Source: Membranipora membranacea (Eukaryota > Bryozoa > Gymnolaemata > Cheilostomatida > Membraniporidae). From it: DNA of 64,000 nucleotides. The translations under genes and the position numbers were made by a program. The stretch covers positions 18,104,001-18,168,000 of the forward strand of contig OU612065.1 of NCBI GenBank assembly GCA_914767715.1. Direction: 5' to 3'. Each line of letters opens with the position of its first letter. Positions within the stretch are counted from its first letter, which is position 1. The notes beneath the pieces were generated by a model, which searched no databases, was not told the origin of the DNA, and saw only the letters and a list, made by a program, of their open reading frames with translations. Shown here piece by piece: positions 14,101 to 23,627 of this stretch.

Positions 14101-17100
14101 GAATCAATTATAAAGATTTTGGTGTATCATGAGCAGCAAAGAACTGAATTGGTGTCAGTTTTTGAGGTGTGAGTAATCTTTGTCAAGACTGTTGTGTGAC
14201 TAGGGACAAAGTTGGAAAGCAAACAAGTCATAGCAAACTCTTTAAATTCATGCAACCATTGTTTCCTTCCATAGAAAACTTTATTCTTCAAATAGTAATT
14301 ACATATCATTATTCAATTGTATCAGTGTCATATAATGTATACAAGGCTACCTTTCCCTATCTTTCAGAGTAAAAGGTATGTGTGTTTAACTATATTCAGG
14401 ATTTTTAGGACAGTGAAAACAATGGTGAGAGAAATACTGAGACTTGAAACCCTTTCTGCTTTTCTTCATATTCACCATGCAGAGTGGCTTTCATAATCAC
14501 AAAGGGAGCTTACTATTATTGTTGTAACCATCGTTTTAGAGCTTTTGCGGACCGCAGACTTGTTATGGCTTTTAATGCAGAGTTCATTTTTATCCCGCTT
14601 CAAGCTTAGCTTTAGCATGCTTATGGTTGTGCTTATTTAGTGAGAACTACTGCAGTATTTAACCATTTTTCATTTTTGGACGCTTTGTAGCGCAATTAGT
14701 GGTATTTGCCGTATGGTAGTTCTTGGTATAGCGCTGAAGAAATCGCATTGTCAGAGCAGCGGCGTGACCTGAGATCGCTTTTTGACTCGCTAAAAATTGA
14801 GCGATGGAAGTAATCATAAGGTTACTTTATTAAACAATGGTTCATTATGAGGTTAACAATTATATTTCCTGATTGGGCCTGATCACAATGGAATGCCAGA
14901 AAAATAATAGCTTTTGATGAAAAAAGTAATGGCAAAATCCCATCTGAATATGATAATCATAGGTAGATTAAGACTGCGGGTCGTTCCCATCACGTCCCGC
15001 TTCTGTCAGTGCAATGAGGGAGTTCATTGGTCAGTGGTATAGCGCTAGAAACAGGATGTAATAATGTCTGAATTTTTTACACTTGATCTCTCGAGACTTT
15101 TTGCAGTGGTTTGCAAAAAATCACTGGTGCATGGCAAACTCCGTCCTTGGATGACCATCATTCATTTTTTAACACCAACACACCAGCTGAGAAGTCAAAG
15201 ACCTCGCAGTCGTGGTAGCATGAGCATGTATAGTTACTATTTGTACTCGGATAGTGATTCTGAAAATTCTCTGTCACCAGGAACATCAAGAGACCAGCTG
15301 AACGGCCATCTAGATGGCCATTTTGAGCACCAGTGTGACAAATGTGACTACACATCACGTACAGAAGGCAGGCTCAAACAGCATGTTCAGAGATTCCATG
15401 GAAATGAAGACTTTAATGATGGCAAGTACCAGCTAATAATATATAGTTACATACATTGTGGGGTTTGCCGATGAACTTATGTTATTGGTCTATCGATAAT
15501 GGTGACATTTTCTTTGCTTAAGAAGTTGTATGCTCATGCTAATTACCATCTAGAGGGCGGACAACATACCTGAAAATTCTAGCTCTAATTCTCAAGCTCA
15601 TATAAATGGTTAATTTATGGTCAAGCCTTAAAAACTTACTTAATTAATATTTATCTGTGACAGTTAGAAGAGCCAACAGGGCAGGAGTTTTTTATGTACA
15701 AAACATGTGATGCATGTTCTTTTAAGTCAATTTCGAAATGCATGGTTAAATGTTAAAAATATAGGGATGAGAATGTTGGTCTTGAATTTTTAAAAAGTTT
15801 CAACTAGACATCTTATCGATGAGTCTGCCTAAAATGCTGCATTAGTTTAAACAGAAGAAAAACATGGATATTAAAATGTATCTTCTCATCAATTTGAAAA
15901 AAACATTTTTTGTAGCAAATGAAGATGTTTGGCATTTTTTTTAATTCTTCAACATGTCATTTTTGTGGTACTGCACAGTTGTTAGGAATATTATTTTAGG
16001 CTCACCACCTTAGTTAGAGATTTCCGGACCCCACTGGCTGAGGACAAAGACCATAGGTGTCAGCTTTGCTAAACCATCCCCGTTTATTGCAATAGCTAGG
16101 TTCAGTGTTTTAGATGTATATATATATATAGTTACACAGTGGCGTTCATTCTATGCCAGGTAAATCTCAGCTATTTGTCATAGGGTGTGAACGATAATTT
16201 TAAAATGGTTGGTAATATTGAGCTGTCCACTCATTAAAACACCTCGTGAGTGCTGTTTCGTCGCTAAATCAGGCACGAAATGAAGTTCATCAACCTCTGT
16301 AAGTCTATCTCTGGTGACTGGTGTATATTCACAGTTCACAGCTTTGGCGCGAGGGTCGTAAAGGGTGCTTTTAACGCCTTTTCTTAATCTGGCGAAGTTA
16401 CTGACTTGTTTTTCCGATGCTGTCAGTGCTGTCACCAATAAAGGTGAATATAAAGACGATGAGTAGGCATGGTCCAAACATTAATGTGTTTCTTGTATCA
16501 GCAGATGAAGCGATGGATCATGCTGAGGGCCATAGCAGCGCTTCGCTCGGTAATCCAATGTTGGCCTCTATAGAGGGATACACAACGCAACCGGCTAACC
16601 AAAGAACTCCAGGAAGGCAAAAAGTTTACAGATGTAAACAGTGCAACTTCTCCGCAACTATCAAGGTAAGTTAGCACACGTTGATTCCATCAATTGGAAT
16701 ATTCAACTTTGGGTTCAATTTTTTTCAGAGGTTGGACCCACTTAACTCATATTAATTGGCTGTTAGCATAGACTTTTAGTTTGCTCTATAAGTCTATGGC
16801 TGTTAGATATTTGATGTGGCAGAAATATTTTCCGGTAAGACATTTATGATGATTAATAAAAACAACTATGTACATGCCATAACAAAGCGGGTAGTTTTTT
16901 TGTGCAAAAATTAGATATATGAATATGCATCTTACATAATAAATAAATAAGTGCCTACAACGGAATTCAAATATGGTGCATGATTAAATATGTATTGTTT
17001 TACATGGATGTCATGGATTTCAAGGAATATTTCCTGTATCATAACTCAGAGATGCTTGATTTTGGTCTAAAAAATGTAAATTAAAATATTATTTTATTTA

Positions 17101-20100
17101 GTTTAATTTTCATGCTTATATTTCTTCGAAACTTAAAACCAAAATTTAAAAGAATGCACAGTAAGTGCCAACTTATAATTGGTAAACGAATGTAAAGCAA
17201 CAGACACAGTAAATAAATTAGCACACAACAAAAATTCATTCTACTCTCTTGCTGGCACCTGAATTTCCAAAGATCCGTTTTCATTTGTTACCTCAAGTCA
17301 GTTAACTTTTTAAACTATTTTTAAATTAGTAAAAAATGAATATTGAGGCCTGTTAGAGACTGAATGCGGTTTTGCCTAAGAAAGTTGCTTGCATCCATAA
17401 TTCTGACAAATGGCCTTTTGACAATAATAACGATCACTCACTGCTTAACTGCTCGCTTACTTACATCCTGCTGTGCGACTCCTTCCCTGGATGTAAAAAA
17501 ACAATCCAATCTTGATTTATGCATTTGTTACTGGACCTTATTAAATCTCTTCACCTGCCTACATATTGGCCTCCCTCTGCCTACATCCGGGATCGTGACT
17601 CTGCCATAGCTAATTTATGGGCGTGGTGTAGACAACGAAACCACACATATAGATAGGCGAAAAATTGTATAAAAATTATATGATTCTAAGCTAGTTTGGC
17701 AAGGTAACAAATTTGCTTCTAATTTTCTATTTTTGCCGTCATTGCTTCTGTCATAGCAATGAGCAGGAACGGGATGTTACCAAAAATCTTCTATTTTTTA
17801 AAACTTTTGGCTTTTAAGACGACCAAAATTAGAAACCACAGGGAGCCGCCCGCTGTTTTAGAATTAATTCACTATCAAGGTTAGCAATACCTAGATGGAC
17901 AACAGATTAAGCTGGCGTCATCCATCCATGAAAATCTTCAGAGTCTCACAGTTGTCAGAATTTCATAAAAATTAAAGGCACAATCCCTCCTTCATTAGTA
18001 AACTATAGCAGCCTGAAATGTGATTACTTCATATACTTCATGTACTTTTAATATTGTATGTTCTTATAATACTGTACATCTAATCTGTTTTAGGTTGAGT
18101 TTTGGAACCACGCTAGATCTCATATCAAAGAAGACAAAATACTGCAGTGCCCAAAGTGTCCATTTGTCACAGAATATAAGCATCATTTGGAGTATCACCT
18201 TAGGAACCACTTCGGCTCTAAACCTTTCAAATGTAATAAATGCAACTACGCATGTGTGAATAAGGTATGTTATAATTTTACCCTGGCAGAAGTAGATTCT
18301 ATCATAATTTGTCACTATTTTCACTCCATTTTCAGCTACTTGAACTTACATTTTAGTATTACAATCATACTGTAGTTTGCAGTTGTCTTACCCTTGCCAT
18401 GCAATGCATGTTTAAAGGCCAAGCCCAATGAAGTTCTATCTTACTGTATGTTTTTCATGAGGTTCTAAGCTCTCATTTGAGCCATCGGACAAAACTCTAC
18501 ACCTACCACAGGCAGATCCGTTGATGCTCAAAGCTAATGCTTCATGAAAACAGTCATGGTCCCAGCTCATGACGTCACAAGCAGTGTTTTCTCAAATTAT
18601 TGTGATACCGGATATATGATAAATGGGGCTCCCTGCACACAATGCTGTCTTTAATTTCTTCAGAGAAAATAGAGCAATCTTCAATTTTAAAACTCTTATC
18701 TTCTGAATTAATTCTTCAAACAACTGGACTCGACATAAAACTGCCGTACCTAAATGCCTGTGAGAACTGAGCCAGCAAGTTTGATAGTTAATGAAAGTGA
18801 TCACTTTTCTCTAGACAAACAATGCACCTGTTGGGGCTCGAACCCAGGATCCTGTGATCCAAAATCAGTTACACTGATGGTTTTTGGTTTGTCGTTGTGT
18901 GGAGTTGTCTGTTCAAACCAACAAACCTAACTGGAGTAGGTAACTCCAAGTTGTTGAGCTGGATCCAGTCTACTGGAAACGGGGAAATCTTCTATTGATT
19001 TTTCATTTAAATCTTTTCTTCAATTTTAAAACACTCTATCTTCAATCTTCAGTAAAATACGCGGGGAGCCCCATATATGATACCAAATATTAGGGTAGTG
19101 ATGGTACAGATCCCCTCAAAAACTTTGGAATGAGTGAATAAGATATCAGGCTATTGGATATTTTTGCTAGGAACAATCAAATAACAATGGATAATACAAA
19201 CAGTAAAAACCATTAGTGTCAAATGTTAAACACTGTCTATGATGTCAGAAGGTCAAGGACATTTAAATGGTTTCTCAATGTGACTGAATTTATTGACTGT
19301 TTGATAGAGTTGTCATCTTTGAGCACCAGCAGATCTGGTTGTGGTTGATGAAGAATCTTGTCCAATGGCTCATCTGAAAACTCATTACCTAAAGTAAAAC
19401 ATGACAACACTGAGAACTTCATTGGGCTTGGCCTTTAACGAGGCTTCGAAAAGCTTGTTGTAATCAAATTTTAACAAGATACTGACCTCAGAAAATATTG
19501 TATTGATTAAACATGAGACATTTACTAATACTGATAAATTGAAGCTTATCAACCGATTACGGCCCATGTTTAGTTAAATGGCTATTTATGTATGGAGAAG
19601 TGACCGTTGGTTTGTTTTCATCTCATCGAACCCATAAATCAAGGTGGTTAAGCTTTTTGAGGAATAAATTATTCCCAGGTTTAATTTATGAAAGGGTGAG
19701 AAAGAGGGTTCATTGCACGAAAGAAGTCCTCCATAGAAATGTAATGGTTGACGAAACGGCAAAACGTTGTCGTTCATCCATGGATGGCAATTTTGTAGAT
19801 TCTGTCTTTTTTTTTCTGTCAATAACCAGCAACATAAGTTTTCGAAGGTGCCAAATCCAAACTGGCAAAAGGCTCGCCAAACCCGTTCATTAGAAAACTT
19901 TCTTATTTCTATCCCATTTTAAAATAGACTAAAGGTCATTTGATGACCTCAACAGGGGTTTAATCCACATTATTATTATTAACCCACATCAAGATGTCTT
20001 CTGAGATTCTAACTACTGAATTTTATGTTTTTTAGTCCATGCTGAACAGTCATATGAAGTCACACACAAACATCTATCAGTATCGCTGTGCTGATTGCAC

Positions 20101-22973
20101 TTACGCAACCAAGTACTGTCACAGCCTGAAGCTACATCTAAGAAAGTATAACCACAAGCCTGCATCGATTCTCAATCTGGATGGTACAATTGATCACGAT
20201 ACATCATCGCTGCTTACGATGAAGAGAAGCGGGCCGAAAAGTAGTAAACTCGCCAAAGAGGAAAAAGATGTCAGAGATACCGAGAAACAGAGCCAACCGC
20301 TTCCACCGAATGTCCCACAACCAGGGTAAGAAGCATTGGTCAACTAGAATGGTTTCCACGTTGTTGCCATCTTGTTCCTTTAACCTTGCCAGTGTAAAAA
20401 TTGACGCTACCTAGCTAAGCTAGCTATATTTTGAAGCGTTCGAGGAGGAAGGAATCAATCATTATGTTTGTGTCCATTTAACCTTGACACAGCACTAAAA
20501 CGGATTACTGGTATGTCATAGCTCGTTGCCAGCCAATACCTCCTAGTCAGATTTGAATGATACGCTTGTTGTGTCAAGATACTGTTCTGACCGCATGGAG
20601 ACATTTTCAGCTAGCAATGGTCGTTCAAATAACCATAAGTCAAAGTGATCATCACGTCATAGTTGACATACTTTTTGATTTTGAATTATCTATTAATCCC
20701 GCTTTGATTGATTCGCAGAGGCCTGCCAAGGTTCCCTCATCCACCTCCTGGTATGCTGCCGTTCTGGCCTCTAGCTGGAGGGATGAGACCCACACCACCA
20801 CCTCTCATACCAGTCAGCATGAGTAACTTCTTCAGGGGACTGATGCCACCAATGCTTAATCCCTCTATGATGCCCGGACAGGTCACACACCTGCAACCAA
20901 AAATGGAACCCAGAAGCCAAACTTCACCAAATCCCGAGGAGCTTAAATCCAGGGACAGTGACTTCAAAACAAAATCAACAGAAGAACTCATACACCACAG
21001 CAAATCGGTAGGAACATGCCCTCCTCATATTGTCTCTGATTCATTGCATACTTCTCGTAATGATATTTATAATTTTGCAGATCATAAGATATCTTGCAAT
21101 TCTCTTTAAGTTTATGAATGCTTTATTCCTTGAATTCAATGATTTTGGGTGAGCGGGCGATATTTTATTCCGTGCTCATTTCATCATTTCATCAATATTT
21201 TTGTGCTCACAACAAACTCAAATAAAGAGATCCACTGTTGATGGTAACATGTTTTCCCTATGGTGAGGCTTGTGTTATTGAATGCTGATTTTTATTACTT
21301 TTGTAGCACCATCTTGGAATGCATCCACCGTTCAATATGTTTGGTGCAGAAAACAGGAACAACAACAACGAATCCCCAAATAACCACCACAATCTATGGC
21401 CTGGTGAGATGATGGGAATGAACTCAGCAGTAGCTAAAGCAGCTCTGGCAATGCCACCATTTGGACCACCCAATATGCAGTTTGGTGAGTGAAAATCTAT
21501 AACCAAAATTTCATAGACAATTTGCGTAGCAGAAAAATAGAGGGAACTCTCCATGAGACATTTGAGAGAATCCTTTACATACACATAGTGTAATATTGCT
21601 GTATAATGCTTAGCAATCGATAAATGGAGGTGGAAAACTTTCTTGAGCAATTTTATGCATCTAGTCTTTTATCACACTCCGTCAATTGTGTGATAATTGT
21701 GATATATAACTAGCAGCTAAAACATAGCAAAATTCATACCTGAATTCATTGATTTGTAGGAGGATATCCAAAGGGCCCCCAACATCCAGCACAGAATCAG
21801 CGACTCGCACATACACCACCAGCAAAGGTGTTCAAACCAGCTCTAGCTGCAGGCGCGCCATCATTATCAGGTGAAGCTCCTCTGGACCTGACCAAGTCCC
21901 AAGCTCCTACTGATAGTTTCGCAGCTGAGACGGGCGGCCGCAAGCGGTCACGCAAAGGAAAAGCTTACAAACTGGATGAGCTGTGCCTGAGGCTACAGGA
22001 GAAGATGGACCCTGAAGAGGAGGAAGAGGAGATGACTGCTGAGGCGAGAGAGAGGAAGACGAGTCAACCGCTGCCAATACTAAGATCAGAGTCAGCAGAT
22101 AGTAGTAACACAGATAACACAAGACCTGTGAGCAGAGAGCCAGCTAGTAATCATCAATCTGATACGGACATGGACCACGCTAGGTAAGTGGAGTCAAGCT
22201 TGCGTACCTGTGAACGTGTGTACGTGTGAACTTGTGTACCTGTGTACCTGTGTACTTGTGTACCTGTGTAAATTTGGTACCTGTGTACTCTGTATCGGGT
22301 GGATACAGCCTCTCGGCCACTCACATTCTCAATCATGTGTGGGTGGAAACTTCCACTTCTATATACCCCCTGCTAATGGTCAGGCTTCGGCCTGTTGGGA
22401 GCTAGCTTGACCTATCATAACTAAGGTTTCTCCTTACTACGTGACTTTCGTTCCAAAATCAAAATGCTTACTCACAAGGACATGGAACAAAGTTTAAGCA
22501 CTTCAATAAATTTCCATCCTACGCATCTTGATCAAACATAATTCAGTTCAAACGATAAAGCGGTATATGCCTGTTGTACCAATGACATTTAATATATATG
22601 CATAGAAAATGTTGTTCATGGCTATGCTTGAATTTTTTTCAGCCATAAGAACTCTGAGATGAAACTCAATGGCCACTATGCTAGCGGGTTTAACGCAACA
22701 GAGGACAACAATAACCAAGAACTAGAGGAGGAAGAGAAAATGAGCTTAGATGAGAAGGTTGACAAAGATGAACGTAAAAATGCCCCGTCAGGGACGAGGA
22801 AGGAGCGATACAGCTGTCCGTATTGCGATATTTCATTCACTGACTGCATTATGTATACAATGCACATGGGGTATCACGGATACCAGAATCCATTCAAGTG
22901 TAATATGTGTGGGGACGAGAGCAATGATAAAGTATCCTTCTTCTTGCATATTGCCAGAGCTCCCCATGCCTAA
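11139..22973 (+). CDS. hb: Hunchback C2H2 zinc-finger transcription factor
   Basis: A nuclear DNA-binding repressor of the Hunchback/Ikaros-like class; in protostomes it acts in nervous-system timing and, in insects, body patterning. Coding exons: 11143-11671 (after acceptor 11138), 12972-13133, 15281-15421, 16502-16665, 18094-18264, 20036-20325, 20719-21007, 21307-21484, 21760-22183, 22643-22973. All phases agree, giving 892 residues. NF1 has C224/C227/H240/H244; NF2 C249/C252/H265/H270. The four middle fingers MF1-MF4 run from C322 to H429 and are very close to insect Hunchback ([14 protein letters not shown], then YRCADC and ATKYCHS). CF1 (C841/C844/H857/H861) and CF2 (C869/C872/H885/H891) match the Ikaros-type C-terminal dimerisation pair. 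A basic box [15 protein letters not shown] lies near 702-716, and PLDLT at 682-686 resembles a CtBP-binding motif. The ATG at 11143 is only 4 nt after the acceptor, so an upstream exon must exist. Alternative acceptors are discussed in the findings. Confidence 0.96.
12972..13133 (+). CDS. hb: hunchback exon carrying the first half of finger NF1
   Basis: This exon follows a ttgtag acceptor and ends at gtaagt. It contributes residues 177-230 and ends with the Cys pair of NF1 (YCHLCSFC). The intron therefore splits the zinc finger between its Cys pair and His pair. The split-codon base G joins the next exon at 15281 to give exactly 12 residues between C227 and H240, the canonical C2H2 spacing. 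That spacing is the main reason for choosing 15281 as the downstream acceptor. Confidence 0.85.
15281..15421 (+). CDS. hb: hunchback exon with end of NF1 and all of NF2; non-canonical GC donor
   Basis: The exon supplies the His pair of NF1 (LNGHLDGH) and all of NF2 (CDKC, then RLKQH and RFH). It ends at 15421 before GCAAGT, a GC-AG intron donor. The nearby GT at 15426 would leave two bases over and break the frame into the next exon, while the GC donor leaves the one base required. The frame is also open upstream to 15064, so an upstream in-frame acceptor at 15106 could lengthen this exon by 174 nt. Confidence 0.85.
16502..20325 (+). CDS. hb: hunchback exons encoding the MF1-MF4 DNA-binding block
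   Basis: Three exons (16502-16665, 18094-18264, 20036-20325) encode the four contiguous middle fingers. Both introns between them are phase 0, one inside MF1 after ATIK and one inside MF3 after CVNK. The intron at 18265-20035 carries a 451-bp insertion with inverted ends. The first acceptor is a NAGNAG type (cagcag at 16499-16504), which predicts isoforms differing by one Ala at residue 278. After MF4 the chain becomes Ser/Pro/Lys-rich. Confidence 0.93.
18612..19082. mobile_element. 451-bp non-autonomous element with inverted ends and 10-bp target duplication
   Basis: The direct repeat ATATATGATA occurs at 18612-18621 and 19073-19082. Between them, the segment starts with GGGGCTCCC (18625-18633) and ends with the inverted copy GGGGAGCCCC (19063-19072). 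Inside are a direct sub-repeat around TCTTCAATTTTAAAAC near 18677 and 19016, and a minus-strand tRNA-like B box (ctcgaaccc around 18837-18845). No protein is encoded. The 9-10-base duplication would suit a Mutator-like element, but the family is not established. Confidence 0.6.
18829..18870 (-). repeat. tRNA-derived SINE fragment, minus strand
   Basis: On the minus strand the sequence reads as a pol III B box (GGTTCGAGCCC) preceded by an anticodon-arm-like stretch (GGATCACAGGATCC). There is no full cloverleaf and no convincing A box, so this is a SINE tail fragment rather than a tRNA gene. It lies inside the 451-bp element of the hunchback intron. Confidence 0.5.
22203..22290. repeat. imperfect tandem repeat of a GTGTACCT-like unit
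   Basis: About ten degenerate copies of an 8-9 base unit (gtgtacctgt, gtgtacttgt, gtgaacttgt) begin 20 bases after the donor of the ninth hunchback coding exon. Simple repeat, no coding role. Confidence 0.8.
22643..22973 (+). CDS. hb: hunchback terminal coding exon with C-terminal finger pair
   Basis: The exon follows a long pyrimidine tract and cag acceptor, and ends with TAA at 22971-22973. An acidic linker (ELEEEEK) is followed by CF1 (CPYCDISF, then MHMGYH) and CF2 (CNMCGDES, then HIARAPH). This pair ends the protein as in other Hunchback proteins; in the related Ikaros family the equivalent pair mediates dimerisation rather than DNA binding. Confidence 0.95.
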
Positions 22974-23627
22974 CCTTCTAATGTGGCAATCTGACCAATC
23001 CAAAACTGTATGATTTAACCCCCATTAATATTATATCCAATGTCCATGAAGGCGTTTTATGGCAATCTTATATGCTACCGGTGGTTTACCTTATGTTGAA
23101 CAGTCACTTGTGAGGAGTTCATTTAAATTAAACTATTATCACATAGCTTGAGACTTTTTGAAAGATGTTATGAGAGTTTCACAGTAAAGAGAAATTCAAT
23201 TATCATAAAAAGGCCAGTATTAATTCTACCTCACTGATCCCTAAGTTTCTGTCAAAACCGTAAAAATTTTGTAGTATTAAATTTGTATGACTTCGCTACC
23301 TCAGGGCCTCACTGACTGATAGATATTTGTCTTTTTTTTTTCCTAATCAATTCATATATGCTACCGCCTACAGTGTAGTCTTATCTCTCGATTACAAATC
23401 TTGGTTATAGAAAATTATAATTGTGGCTTAATTTTCATATATTATTCAAATTTTATCAACAATCTGACAGTGTAACCAGTACCACACTATTTTGTTATTT
23501 TATGTTGTTTATCTTTTTCTCGACAATCATAATAGCTATACAGTATTTAGATCACAGAATGTGCAACCAAAATATTGGCACATATATAACAGTTATACTT
23601 GGTGTACCATTGATTCAATAAAATAAA
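22974..23627 (+). promoter_or_regulatory. hb: hunchback 3' UTR with microRNA sites and poly(A) signals
   Basis: The stretch runs from the stop codon to overlapping AATAAA signals at 23617-23622 and 23622-23627. It contains CTACCTCA, the full 8-mer complement of the let-7 seed with A1, at 23226-23233 and 23296-23303. It also contains CTCAGGG, the 7-mer match to the lin-4/miR-125 seed, at 23300-23306, overlapping the second let-7 site by four bases. I saw no consensus TGTANATA Pumilio site here. Confidence 0.75.
23617..23627 (+). terminator. hb: poly(A) signals of hunchback
   Basis: Two overlapping AATAAA hexamers lie about 645 nt after the stop codon, the first clear signals downstream of the coding region. 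A more distal AATAAA at 29033 could serve a longer form. Confidence 0.6.
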
